A stretch of DNA of 64,000 nt from Gyrodactylus bullatarudis (GCA_012064415.1 SSNU01000177.1:125855-189854); one strand, 5' to 3'. Shown: positions 11,813 through 24,025, counted from the stretch's first letter. The notes: a model not told the origin generated them from the sequence alone. Numbers and translations: made by a program.

Positions 11813-14434
11813 TTAGTCTTGAAATAAGTTTTTTTAAAGTTAAGTATTTAATGAGTTGAAGGATAAATATTTTATTTTCTTTTTGGAGAAAATTTTCCTC
11901 GATCACGACTGGAAATAAAGTTTGCTGTCAAAAAATTCAATTTCCCCTAGGAGGATCTGAAATTTTTTTCAATTAATGATTTAAAGAAAGTGTTTCTAGG
12001 ATATCAATCCAAAATTTGCTCCCTTACATATCTTTTAAACATATAATTTATTCAATCTGATTGTTTCTCTTGTATCTGTATTTATGATGGAGAAAAAAAC
12101 TGTTATAATACTAAATGAATACTGTGAATCGTGTGAAAGCAGGGATTCGTACGAATTACTGAATTGGGATTGAGTAGTGAATCGTGTGAAAGGTTCTTAC
12201 GATTCACTAGTTGTATTCTTTGGAATCACTAGTGAATCGTGATTATAATTTTAATTTTCTACTCAATTTTTTTAAAATATCATTGATAAATTGATTGCAG
12301 AATTTGAATTAAATAAAATCCTTTTCTTGATTTTTATAGATAGACATTTATTTTATACCAAAATCAACTTAGATTAATCACTATAGATATTTTTTACAGA
12401 GCTTTTAAGAGTGGTACCTTTTCGCCAATGAAATATATCGGCTAAATACTTCAAATGATTATTCGATAGAAAATTTAGTTTATTTTTACAATAAAAAGCC
12501 ATATTCAATCTCAATTTTAGGGATTTTCATAAATAAATCCTAGAAACGTCCACGAAAATAACGAGGAATTTAGCCTGTTTTCAGACAAGAAATTTACGTA
12601 CAATTCAGGTGATAACAGTTTTGCATATTAGTTCATTCGTTTCTAAAAATTCTTGGGATAAAATGAATTCCGAATTTTCATCAAGTATTTGTTGAGCTTT
12701 TTGAGCTCAATTTTGAATCAAAAAAACATGAATAAAATCTTGATCAAATTTTAATGAAATCAAAAGTATCTTCCTCAGAAATAATTCTAGAATTATTTTC
12801 CAGTTCTATTAGCATTAAAAGTTCTAAATTTGATTCTTAAAATTGCTATACAAAACTCACTAGACCATGCTTAGAACCATCTCTCTAAAGCTTAAAATTG
12901 AATAGAGTTCAAGTTACAAGCGTCTCATCCACTGAAGAAGGTACTTGACTATCTCAGTAGCGAAAAGTCTGAAAGAGTCTTTGATTGGTTATATTCCGAT
13001 TAAATCATTTAATGTTTACAGTTTAACTTTTTTAATGTATTCATAAAAATCGTAATGCCTTCTTGTGATGAAATTAGTTTAAGATGTAGGCTCATATCTT
13101 CAAAGAGTTCTGATTGGAATTATGAAAAGTTCAGACAAACTGTCATATGTGCAATTTAATCCTTTGCCTGTCAAAAGAAAGTTAACAGAATAACATTTTA
13201 ATGTACACTCAGGGATAAGAAAATTTACTTAGCCCAACATAAAAAAATCTAAGGAATGGTGAAAGTTGAAGAATGCTGTTGACTTGAAGTTTTAAACAAT
13301 TTGTATTGCTTAAACGGAGGAAAATTCAAATTTAAATCTCCAACCCACCCTATTTTCTCTGCTTTATTCGATTATATTCACAATTTTGATTATAATTCAA
13401 GCAATTATGCAAGAAAATGCTTTGTCAAGAATAAAATCGACAAAGGAAATCTTCTTCCCTAAAATTGAAATCGATAAGACTTAACTAAAATTATTTTGCT
13501 CTGACATGTGTGAAATAAATTTAGAAATCCTGAATTTTTTGTACCTCAGATGGAAATGCTTTTAATGGTCTAGAAAAAAAGTTTAATGGAAAATTAGACA
13601 TGTTGTTTCAAGTTGAGTAAAAAGCCGCTGATTAAATGAAGAAAATATGCTTCAATCTTACATTTTTGAAAATATATTTTTACGGATTCTGCGACTTGAA
13701 AAATATTTTATCCCATTATTTAAAAACTTAATTTTTTTACATTTTAACTTTAAGTTGAATTTTTTATAAAAATATAAAGTTGATATTAAGGACTAATCTA
13801 TAGGACATTTGCCCCCTCTTGTTTTGCAGTAATTTTTCCGAAAGATAAAGTGTCTAAGGGCTTTTTAACATCGATGAAATGAAAACGAATCCCTTGCGCC
13901 ACTGAAAATTTTGAATGCACCAAAAAGGGTAAATTAATTCTTTTTGGATTTTTAAAATTTATCTCATATCACTGTATATTTGAATGTATGAAATTATAAA
14001 ATTTTTCTTCTTCAGATTGAATTTAATAAATATTTTTGAGATTTTGAAAATGTATACACTTCTTCTAGACCTAATTGACATGAAGATGAGATTTTAATAT
14101 TTTTACAAAAAATCCGATATTTTTATCCGGATTCACAGAAAAAAATTAATTTTTGAATTCTAAAATGGAATTAGCTAATAAGACTTGCTCAGACTTTGGT
14201 CTGGAATCCAATGCTTTGCGGGCTTCAAATAATACATAAAATTAGTGTGAGCTGATTCTTTTAAAGAGTAATATTAGAATCAGAAATAAATACTGAATTT
14301 TTCATTGCTATTCTTTTATATAGTAAATATTTGAGACTTTTAAAAATTAATTTGAATTTTATTATTATTAGTAAACATTTTAAAAATAATTCAATTTTAA
14401 CGATTCATTAAATTTGAAACTACTATTGTTTCAA
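11813..14434. other. Intronic AT-rich stretch with a small repeat cluster
   Basis: No gene or complete element was recognised. A cluster of GTGAATCGTG-type repeats lies at 12120-12245 and a partial R1-type MITE start near 14067-14190. The bases TTGTTTTGCAGTAATTT near 13820-13836 recur with one change near 19597, suggesting another dispersed repeat. Confidence 0.45.
12120..12245. repeat. Cluster of short direct and inverted GTGAATCGTG repeats
   Basis: GTGAATCGTG or its complement appears four times in about 125 bp (twice followed by TGAAAG). The palindrome-like CACTAGTGAATCGTG lies at the end. Spacing is irregular, so it is neither a simple tandem array nor CRISPR-like. It may be the remnant of a transposon end. 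Confidence 0.5.
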
Positions 14435-15534
14435 CCCTTTCAGTACCGTGGCTACATTTAACGATAAAAATTCTTTTTTTGTTAATTTATTTAGGTAAAT
14501 TTCAATTCCTTCATCATTAAGTTCATAAAATATCGATAAACTGCTCTTTTCAACAAACTATTTTTCATTTCTCTAGCATAAATTTAAGATCATGATCCCT
14601 GACACTGAAAAATGAAGAAATGATGCATAATTCAAAGTGGTGTTTTGTCGAAAGTATTATGTATAACATAACAGAAAGTTTATATGTTCTTATTCATAGT
14701 GTAAACTAACTATAATCGAATTATCTCCTATCAAAACTTATTAGGGGCTTAGCTATTTTGATCTTAGTTTTGTATCCAATTGGCTACATTGGTATTATAG
14801 GTATATAAAAATTGACCACCTCAGAAACGAAAAATTTTTTTTTCTTACTTTTTGTCTCAACAAAATACTGAAGAACATCATTTTATTTACATTATAACAG
14901 AAAAATTTAGATTCAACAAAAAATTTCATGATAAAGATCAGCTTATCAAAAATTTAAATAGGACTGATCCTAACTATGATCGCCTGTTCAAAATTCGATC
15001 CCTACTTGGTCTTTAGAAAAAAAATCGTGAATTTCAGCGAGATAAAGTCTACAAATAAACATGAGATTTATAGAGTTCCAAGAAACAAAAAAGGAAGGTG
15101 TTCAATTTGTAAAGTTTTTACTCCTGTAAAATGCCTACAATGTAAAAGCTTTTTTTATCTCCTGGAGAAACGAAATTGCTTCTCAAATCATGCAAATATA
15201 AAATAAGTACTCATATAATGTATATTAGATATTAGCCCGGAATTAGAAAAATATCTAGCTCAATTAAATGGATAGAATATTTGAATACCAATGTATTGTG
15301 AATGAAAAATAATTATGGAAGAAAAAAAAATCATTCTTCTAACTCAATTTTTTGATAAGTCAAATTTTATCACCCTACAGTACCAATGTAGCCATATGGA
15401 ACATGCCAAATTTATGATCTAGATCATGAAATATTTTTTTGAATTTTTCACATAATCATCCGAATCATAAGAAGATCGAACTGTGAAATTTTAAAAGAAA
15501 TCGCATCAAATTTATCGAGTTGGTATTGAAAGGG
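14435..15534 (+). mobile_element. Internally deleted piggyBac-like element
   Basis: Termini CCCTTTCAGTACC (14435) and its inverted match CCCTTTCAATACC (ending 15534) flank 1.1 kb. TTAA follows on the right; the left flank is TCAA, a one-base decay. Inside, the frame from 14909 reads FNKKFHDKDQL then YDRLFKIRSLL, matching the conserved Y-D-R-L-x-K-I-R block of piggyBac transposases. A second frame ending at 15206 carries the C-terminal cysteine-rich finger (GRCSIC, KCLQCK, later RNCFSNH). The catalytic DDE core is missing, so the copy is dead but could have been mobilised in trans. Confidence 0.85.
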
Positions 15535-16163
15535 TTAACTAACCGCATTTATGTAATTTTGGCAAAATTTCGGGATATTTTGACGGACCTTCCTTTGCAG
15601 GGAAATGGAAAATAGTAAATTCTTATGTCTATTAATAATGAATAAAATTGTATAGATCTCTATCACCAGATCAACACCATTTTCATGGATTTATCAAGTA
15701 CAAGAAGATCAATTCTAGATAGGGAAAATATTCAATACCTTAAAAGTAAATTAAACATAATCAATAAGATACTTCGGAAGAAGAAAAACTTGAAGTATGA
15801 AATGTTAGATCCCACATGTATTTTCATATCAATCAACTAATACAGATATCTAACATTTTTTTCGCCAAAATATAAATATAAAATATGATTTTTTCCCAAA
15901 TCTGTACAAATGAATAATGTACCATAAAAAAAAACAACAACAAATATTGTTGAATATTTCCCTTGAAGTACATAGTAAAAACTAGCATGAGTTAAAATGT
16001 TAATTAAAATTCTGAATACATTATAAGATTTTTAATAGCCTGATAGCGACAGATCAATTGTGTTTTTACCCCAAATTTAGAAAGTTTTAAAATGATTTTT
16101 TTTTATTCCCACATTATATTATTCAATAATCTATGATAACTTATCATTGATAAATCTGAAATC
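15535..16163. other. Intronic stretch, nothing recognised
   Basis: AT-rich sequence between the piggyBac-like element and an R1-type MITE. No coding or repeat structure was supported. Confidence 0.45.
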
Positions 16164-16832
16164 TAAAGCTAATTGATATGAAGATGAGAATTTACTATTT
16201 TTACAACTAACTCAATATTCTTCTCCGGATTAACAGAAAACAATAATTTTTTGACTTCTAAAACGGAACGAGCTAGTAAGATGTGAATATTCTTTTGAAC
16301 CCAAAATTTTCATCTGAATTAGTAGAAATATTCATTTCTTAGAGGATTTTGAAGACGAGTGAATAATGAGTAATAAAGCTTTTATTTCACCGGTTCTCAT
16401 AATCGTTTTCGATGATTCGAAGCAGTTAAGTGGTGATATTTGGGATCAACATTAGAATTCGAATTTGGCCATAGAGATAGCAAAGATCTTACTGATTCCG
16501 AGAAAAAGTTAGACTTCAAGATTTTGTATAATTTGTCTTCGTGATAATCGAAAAATTCAAATGGTTCGATTTCCCACAGTAATGACGAATTTCAGAGAGC
16601 CTCTGCAGGTGCATTCGAATTCTTCGTTCAATGTTGATCCCAAATATCATCACTTAACTGCTTCGAATCATCGAAAACGATGAAAATTTTGTTTTCAAAA
16701 GTTGAAAAAGTGGAACTTATTAGCTCATTCCATTTCAGAATTCAAAAAATTTATTTTTTTCTGTGAATCGGGAAAAATATATTGATTTTTTTTTAAAAAT
16801 AGTAAATTCTCATCTTCATGTCAGTTAGGTTT
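16164..16832. repeat. R1-group MITE, full length, with inserted retroelement end
   Basis: It starts TAAAGCTAATTGATATGAAG and ends in the inverted form CTTCATGTCAGTTAGGTTTA. Inner arms mirror each other (GATATTTGGGATCAACATTA against TGTTGATCCCAAATATCATC). A truncated retroelement 3' end is inserted at about 16318-16402, in the left arm. Confidence 0.85.
16318..16402 (-). mobile_element. 5'-truncated PLE pseudo-LTR end inside a MITE
   Basis: On the minus strand it begins partway through the hammerhead (ATGAGAACCGGTGAAATAAA) and runs about 50 nt beyond the cleavage site. It matches 48418-48502 with very few differences. MITE sequence resumes on both sides (CGAAAACGAT and GATGAAAATTTTG). The 5' truncation and the shared 3' limit are as expected for target-primed reverse transcription. 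Confidence 0.75.
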
Positions 16833-18436
16833 ATTATAATTAGTCTAATCGGGATGAATTTGTGTTTTACAAAATATCATACAATATGTATTTCGAGTTG
16901 ACACGTTTATTTCATTTTTTAAAACTTTGGGTTGAAAATTTTTGTTGATTTCAAGGTGTGAGATGGATCTAACGTTACTTTCCAGGAACATCATTAGACG
17001 AGCAAAATAGAAAATTGTTCGTTGAGATTTTGGGAGAAACCCCTTTATTATGCGAAAGTCTACTTCCTATTTCTCGACCATTTTTACTGCTTGAAGATAA
17101 ATAAAGAGAATGTATTAATTTATTTATTCCATTGAACTGATCTAATCTCTACATATTTTTTTTCTTTATATATCCACTAATTGTTAACTATAAGAAAATG
17201 AAGGAGTGTTTGAGAAGGAGACAAAATAGATCAGATCATGATAAAAAAATTAAAATTAGTTCAAGGAAAACACGAAAGGCAGTTTTATCATTGTCTAAGG
17301 ATTTGTTCGGAAGATTAATAAAGTTATTGATTCTTACAGCTCGGAGGAATATTATCTTAGAATTAGTCTTACAACTATAATGAAAGTGTTATGTTTTCTC
17401 AATATCATAAAGGATCTTTCACAATCAAAAGTAATTGCCGAAGATAAATTTATTCCTTTTTTTTCAAACTAAATCATTCTTCCACAGATTCATAGATAGC
17501 TAGTTGAGAATTCACACTCAATACTTTTCTCCGGATAGTTGGGTACAGAATTACATTATACTGAAATTACATAATTATGAAATGAGCCAATAAGTTGTAA
17601 AAAGAAAAAGAATTTCCAAAAAAATCAATCAGGCAAAATATGGTCATTTTTGGAAAAACAGAGATGACGAGATTTCCTCAATCTCTATGGCTAAATTCTG
17701 TCAAATTTCACCATTTTATTACTTAGAAATCTACAAAAGTTTCGTAAATCTACTCTATATAGGCCATCTAAAATTTTTCATTCATTCGTGAAATTAAAGA
17801 AATTATATGGAAATATATGCTCATTTTTTCCAAATTTCAAAATCCTATTCTTTGAACTATGATATGGATTTTTTTTTCGGTTTGAAAATAGCAGATTTTC
17901 AAAAAGAAGTTTTTCAGGATCAATATTAGCCTTTCATGTCCCAAATTATTATTTTTTCATCACTAAAATGAGAAAATTTGCAACCAAAATAATTACACTG
18001 ATTCTGAACCTGAATTCCTTTTTGTAAGCCGATTTATCATATCAAAGATAATAGAGACATTTTTTGGCTCTAAAACCATCTATCTTCTAAACTATGCGAG
18101 ATATCGAGCAGGCGATTGCATATTTGAAATCTACGACTATTGTTTTACGATAGAAAGTTATTTTATTTCTTTCTAAGACCTCAGCAAAAAGGTTTTCGAA
18201 AAAACGTTCTAAATATTTTAAAATATTTGACAACATTTTCAAAAAATCACCCTTCTTCAAGTAACTATGGTGTGCTATCTTTACAAGCTATCTTTATAAA
18301 TTATACATTATTTTTTAGCTTAATAAATTTCCTTTCCAAGGAGAAGTAAACAAAGTGTTTTTGGTATCTTTCAGTTAAAACTATCGCTCGAGAAAGAGTT
18401 GTGTTCCACTGGTGGAACAATGTGACATGAAGGGTT
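16833..18436. other. Intronic stretch with diverged repeat traces
   Basis: Short open frames here (such as 17198-17380) show no recognisable domain. Near 18090-18220 there are traces of the TTAA-type MITE family (GGCGATTGCATATTTGAAAT). Otherwise nothing is supported. Confidence 0.45.
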
Positions 18437-18760
18437 AGGTAAGAAAATCAGTTATGCTAAATTCGATTTAAAGATTCACCTCATTATGGTTTGGGAGTTG
18501 AATTTCGTTTCAATACTTTATTATCAATGAAATTTCGATAAAACAAAATTCCTCAAGAATTGCAGAACTTTCGAAAATTCAATGACGATATTCGTCTTTC
18601 TTGCCTATTTCTAATCCTTAAAAACTTCTTTTAACCACCCTTTCACTAAAAAAATGAATTCTGGCGCCAAATTAAAAATTGACCATAATTTCTAAAACTT
18701 GATGAAAAAATTGAGATTTTTGTAATAAATCATAAACTCCCATCTTCATTCTTCCAAATC
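18437..18760. repeat. R1-group MITE, right half
   Basis: Blocks CTGGCGCCAAATT, GATGAAAAAATTGAGATTTT and the terminal CCCATCTTCAT match the right half of the 20344-21083 element. The left half is missing. Confidence 0.7.
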
Positions 18761-19889
18761 TTTAAATTCCAGGTATAATGAAAAAACATCATGAGAATAA
18801 TCTATTTTCGTTAGCAATAGAATGAAATTGCATGAGAAAAATAATTTCAAGCTCAAGATTCTAATGAATGAGTAAATGATTCAGTAACAATGATTAAAAT
18901 ACCTAGTTTATATGATTTGGGAGGTTAAATCATCTGAAATAAAATCAATCTAAAGCTAGTTGATTATATAGATAAGAATTTAAAATGAAGTAAATGTATT
19001 AAAGCTAATTGATATGAAGTTGGGAATCTGTGATTTTTACGAAAAACTCGGTTTTTTCATCAAAACTTCGAATATATAAGAGATTTTTTGGAATCCTACT
19101 CCTGTTGCCCAATTTCACGAGCTAAAGAAAAAAATTCTATAAAAAAATTATTTTCATAAAAATATGGTCATCTTTCAAATTTCGATTTGGCGCCAAAAGA
19201 TTTTTCATTTGGACTCATTTTATTTAAGAAATAAATTTTTTTAACAAATTCCATTGTGAGATAATATGAAAAAATAGAACATTGCTTTACAATAAACTTA
19301 ACTAAATAAATTTACTCTTGATCCTCATAAATCGATTTTTATTAATCCACATTTTGACAAGTTATCTTTTTCTCGAAATCTTTGATTTGGATTTGAAATT
19401 ATCTACTCTAACTAATGGAAGTTAGTACAGAATTTTTATACAAGTTGCACAATTTGAAGTACATACAAGAAATGTATCGATAAAGTTCTCTTTTTCCTTG
19501 GTACGTGAAAAAATTGGGGGAAAATCTTGAACATTATTCATGGTTATAAAATTGATTTTTTCATCATAGTAAGTGGCAATAAAAAATTTGGCCCCTCATG
19601 TTTTGCAGTAATTTAGCTGAATGACTTTGAGAAAAAATAGTTGGAGAAATTTTCAATTTGAATAATTTCAATAGTACGTTTGATCACAGAAATTTTGGGA
19701 ACTTGCAGCGATTAAAAACTGACAAAAATGAGAAGCTTTGTGATGAAAATAACTTGAGTCTTCTCTTTCGAGTCCAGAAAAAAACAATAATCTTAATTTT
19801 TGAAAAAGCTAATTGCTTTCAGATGTTCCTAAGCCACAAAATGAAGCCCTGAGAATGGTAATTATAATCTTTCTAATAAAATTTATTAA

Positions 19890-20335
19890 AACTTATGTCA
19901 AAATCAGAATTCTCATCCATGGTCTTCCAAAAATTTCGACGGCGATGGGCTTCACACGTCTTCGTCAGTGGCAGAACAAGTTGCGTCGTTACTCTTCAAA
20001 ATTTATATATTTTCATAATTTCATACCCTTAGAATTTTTCCAATCAGAGTAAAGGAAAAGAGATAATAAAAGACACTGCTCAATACACACATCACCAACA
20101 TTTCCATTAAAAGTATCATTACCACCAATTTCTAATGCCTCATGAGTTAAACTTTTTCTATAATTTTTGTACACCTAAAATTTCGACCTCCTTAAAATTA
20201 ATTTTATGAAAATGATTATTAAGAATGTGTTTAAAGACATGAGAATTTGGATCAGTTTTAGTTATAGATTTTTTATGTTCTTCAATTCCAGTCTTGAAAT
20301 TTTTACCTGTTTGACCAATATAATTTTTCTAATTA
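19890..20335 (-). pseudogene. Penelope-like GIY-YIG endonuclease end plus pseudo-LTR
   Basis: Minus-strand frames read NYIGQTGKNFKTGIEEHKKS, then THEALEIGGNDTFNGN. That is the GIY-YIG nuclease region of a PLE (YIG, then the Arg/His-rich helix with EH) followed by its C-terminal tail. At least one frameshift separates the parts. About 200 bp downstream lies a hammerhead-like motif (19927-19971) and then AATAAATTTTATT, as in the palindrome at 22483-23064. The reverse transcriptase is absent, so this is a 5'-truncated copy. Confidence 0.8.
19927..19971 (-). ncRNA. Hammerhead-like ribozyme, short stem III class
   Basis: Minus strand: stem I CCA/TGG, core CTGACGA, stem II GACG/CGTC, then GAA. Stem III is ATTT where the better copy has ACGT, so this one is damaged. 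Hammerheads with tiny stem III that work as dimers are known from Penelope-like elements. Confidence 0.6.
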
Positions 20336-20343
20336 CTTGGAAA

Positions 20344-21083
20344 TAAAGCTAATTGGTATGAAGTTGGGAATCTATGATTTTTACAGAAATCTCGATATTT
20401 TCATCAAGAATTCGAATTTGTTAAAGATTTTTTGGAATCCTACTCAAGTTGCCCACTTTTACCAGTTTAAGAAAAAAATCTGAAAAAAATTATTTTTATG
20501 AAAAATATGGTCAATTTTCAAATTCCCATTTGGTGCAATAATCCCATTTTTTCGAACTTTAAGCTGAAAATTTTTGTTGATTTGAAAGTAGGAGGCTGAT
20601 CGAAAATTGATTTTCAGGATCAAGATTAGACAAGAAAATCAATTCAACTGAATCTGCTCTTATGCTTAACCTTATTATCGTTTGGGAACGGAATTACGAT
20701 TTTTTGATCATTTTCGCTACTTGAAAATCAATGAAATTTCGATAATTCAAAATCTCTCGAAAATGGGGTAACTGTCGATAACTAGACGGTGCTAGTTAGC
20801 TTTCTTGTCTTATCTTGATTCTGAAAATCAATTCTTGATCCCTCTCCCACTTTTAAATCAACAAGAATTTTCAGCTCAAAGTTCGAAGAAATGGGATTTT
20901 GGCGCCAAATGGGAATTTGAAAAATGACCATACTTTTCATTAAAAGCATTTTTTTCTTTAAATGGTAAAAGTGGGCAGCATGAGTAGGATTCCAGAAAAT
21001 CTTTAACAAATTCGAATTCTTAATGAAAATATTGAGATTTCTGTAAAAATCATAGATTCCCAACTTTATATCAACCAACTTTA
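20344..21083. repeat. R1-group MITE, full length (740 bp)
   Basis: It starts TAAAGCTAATTGGTATGAAG and ends in an inverted copy (ATATCAACCAACTTTA). Long mirrored arms include CTTTAACAAATTCGAATTCT and GGCGCCAAATGGGAATTTG. The 98-residue open frame on the minus strand here is only the arm sequence read as codons. Confidence 0.85.
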
Positions 21084-21789
21084 CGAATTCTGTGATACCT
21101 TTTCAAATAATTTTGAGAAGTTGTACAACAAGAACTTTACCAGTGTAATGAATCATCATTTACTTGATGTAATTTTTACAGTAACAATAAATTAAAACCT
21201 AAGGTCATCTGATTAGAGAAATATCAAAAAACCTTGCCATAAATAGAAATAACAAGAAAATGTATTCATTTTTACCGGAGAACTATTTTCAAAGTCTATC
21301 CACAATAAATTACTTGGTTACGTTTGGTATAAAACCTCTATTGTATAATCAAATTATTATTCTAGCTCCCATGTCTCTTATGTTTCTGATCTCTGGCTTC
21401 ATAGATCAAAACCTTTTTATATGGTAATGTCAGTTGCCTATACAGAGAATGCCCAAATTTTCTTTTCACTATTATAAAACAATATTTAACTAACATGAAT
21501 TGTAATAACGAAAATAATGTGTTTATTAAAAATTTCTCTTAGCATCGTCCATCGTTTACAATGTAGAATGTAAATAAGTTTGGTTTTTTCAGATGTTTAA
21601 TCAGATTCGAAATGGTGATTTCAGATTTGTCTATTTTCGAAAAAATCACAAAATTCTGATTGAAAATTAAATTTTTTAAGAAATTGAAGGTTTTTGAAAC
21701 GTGAAATTTTATTAAAGCTATGTTTTGAATGAACTGACAATCTAGTGAACCGAAAGAAGAACCGAAGAGATGATCTTAGTCATATTGAA

Positions 21790-22160
21790 TCCCTTTTTGA
21801 ATTTGGAGATAGCGAAGATCTTAATGTTTCCGAGAAAAAGTTAAACTTCCAGATTTTGGATAATTAGCTTTCGTGATAATCAACAACTTCAAATGGTTCC
21901 CACAGTAATGACGAATTTGAATGAACATTTGCATGCGAACTCGAATTCTTCGTCTAATGTTGATCCCAAATATCATTACTTAACTGTTTCGAATAATCGA
22001 AATCGATAAAAATTTTTGGTTGATTATTTTGATCAGATTTAATTTTTGTCGGAAATTTTTAAAATATCCACAAATTATTAGCTCATTCCATTTTCAAAAA
22101 TTATTTTTCCTGTGAGTCCGGAATTTTTTATAAAAATAGTGAATTATTATATTCACGTCA
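21790..22160. repeat. R1-group MITE, right half of the long form
   Basis: Internal blocks TGTTGATCCCAAATATCATT and CCCACAGTAATGACGAATTT match the 16164-16832 element. The right end GTGAATTATTATATTCACGTC is decayed. Confidence 0.65.
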
Positions 22161-22541
22161 ATTTGGTATATTATAAGATAACACAGCTTTGGGGGTGAAA
22201 GATCTTTGGCTTCTTAGTTTGAGCCTTCAGCGGGAAAAGTAGAAACCTATCATAGAGCAAATTTGAAATACATTTTTGATTAAATTGATTTTTGTGGGTG
22301 ATACCAAGTTCAACCCAGTTGAAGTCGATGAATATTAATGTATCAACGAGTTGAATAAGATTTTAATTTTTAAATATTCTACTTCGAGTCCAACATTTGA
22401 CTAATTAATACCTGAAATATCTTTTGGAGAATTATATGAGATCTTCTTAAAAGCCAATCAATGAGAAACAGAAAAACACTTAGTTTTATAATAAAATTTA
22501 TTAAAACTTAGGTCAATATTAGGATTCTCAGCCATGGTCAT

Positions 22542-22586
22542 CCAAACGTTTCGACGGTGATTGTCTTCACACGCCTTCTTCAGTGG
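22542..22586 (-). ncRNA. Hammerhead ribozyme candidate, left arm of palindrome
   Basis: Minus strand: CCA, CTGAAGA, stem II GGCG/CGTC enclosing 15 nt, GAA, stem III ACGT, T, then TGG pairing with CCA. Cleavage would follow the T. The 4-nt self-complementary stem III cannot form a stable monomer, so a dimeric fold would be needed. Confidence 0.7.
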
Positions 22587-22930
22587 TACGACAAGTTAAT
22601 CAAAAACAAAATACTATTTATATACTTTCATGATCTCATATCTATCGATTTTGTCCAATCAGATGAGAGAAAAGAATAATAAAAGAGGCTGACCTATGAT
22701 AATAAAGTATTGATAATCAGAGAAGAATAGGGGTATAATTTTTCTTCAGATTTAATTTAACTTCCTTCTGATGAAAAATTATACCCCTATTCTTCTCTGA
22801 TTATCAATACTTTATTATCATAGGTCAGCCTCTTTTATTATTTTTTTCTCTCATCTGATTGGACAAAATCGATAGATATGAGATCATGAAAGTATATAAA
22901 TAGTATTTTGTTTTTGATTAACTTGTCGTA

Positions 22931-22975
22931 CCACTGAAGAAGGCGTGTGAAGACAATCACCGTCGAAACGTTTGG
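22931..22975 (+). ncRNA. Hammerhead ribozyme candidate, right arm of palindrome
   Basis: Same motif as the left arm in the opposite orientation: CCA 22931-22933, core 22934-22940, GGCG 22942-22945 with CGTC 22961-22964, GAA 22965-22967, ACGT, T22972, TGG 22973-22975. Compared with 19927-19971, stem II changes GACG to GGCG opposite CGTC and pairing is kept (G-U). Confidence 0.7.
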
Positions 22976-23478
22976 ATGACCATGGCTGAGAATCCTAATA
23001 TTGACCTAAGTTTTAATAAATTTTATTATAAAACTAATTTTAGATCATTTTTCACTGATTCGGAAGAAAAACACTTAATTTCAAATATCTCCATTTTAAT
23101 TTAATCGATCTTCTTTTGTATTTGGAATTAATGATTAGCTTTTTACTGCCACAATTAGTAATTTATTTCTATACAAAGATAGATTGTAATCAAATTTTTT
23201 TCATTTTTTGGTCAAGGTGAGAGCAATTTTAATTAAAAAACGATTTTAATTTTCATTTAGAATAGTTTAATATTTTGTTTAAATATATCATGCAATCTTA
23301 CTAATCTTGAGTAATCTTTGAACTTATGATCATTTCGATTTCTTTATTAAACTTACATTTAGATACCTCAAAAAAAACAGAAAGTGTTACCAATACAATA
23401 ATATAAAATATATTAAGATAATATCTTCTAATATGGATTCAGCTCCCAGATTCGGGATAATGAAAAGTTTCAGGTACC

Positions 23479-23845
23479 TAAAGCTGGTTGACATGAAGAT
23501 TAGAATTTAATTTTTCACCAAAAAACTCAGTATTTTTCTTCGATTCTTCTAAGGATTCTTTGTCTAATGTTGATCTCGAATATCTGCATTTAATTGCTTC
23601 AAATCTTTGGAATCGATAAAATTTTGGGTTCGAAAGTTGAAATAGTGGAAATTTGGTACATTTTTGAAATTATAAAAATGGCCTAATTTTGGTCAGATTG
23701 AATTTTTGTCGGAAATTTTTAAAATATCCTCAAATTATTGGCGTATTTTATTATGGAATTAGAAAAATAAATTTCTTCCTGACTCTTCGAAGAAATATAT
23801 TGAGTTTTTTGAAGAAAAAGTAAATTCTCATGTCAATTAGGTTTA
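23479..23845. repeat. R1-group MITE, short copy
   Basis: It starts TAAAGCTGGTTGACATGAAG and ends CTCATGTCAATTAGGTTTA. The middle carries the shared GTTGATCTCGAATATC block. Arms are inverted. Confidence 0.8.
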
Positions 23846-24025
23846 TATAACTGAGATTTATATATAAACTTACTTACAGACTTGACAGTATATTGTTTTA
23901 TAGAATATTAGTATACGAAAGAGCAGAGGTTCCACAAAGAGTTACAATTTGATGCATTCCTGAAGAGGCGCAAAGTAAAACGAGAAGTGAACCCCTCTCC
24001 TCTAGATCTTGGATATTAATTAAAA

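Larger units (their letters stand above)
22483..23064. mobile_element. Near-perfect palindrome of two PLE pseudo-LTRs, 13-bp TSD
   Basis: Two arms of about 265 bp (left to about 22750, right from about 22766) are almost identical inverted copies around a 15-nt spacer. Each arm has a TATATAAATAG box, a hammerhead motif, and an AATAAATTTTATTATAAAAC end, reading outward from the centre. An exact 13-bp duplication AGAAAAACACTTA lies at 22470-22482 and 23065-23077. The high arm identity suggests a recent event or gene conversion. A diverged single arm with adjacent PLE coding sequence lies at 19890-20135, which links the palindrome to PLEs. Confidence 0.85.

Noticed and set aside
20782..21078. 98-codon minus-strand frame beginning MVDIKLGIYDFYRNLN
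   Set aside because: This is MITE arm sequence; similar peptides appear wherever the MITE is read in this frame.
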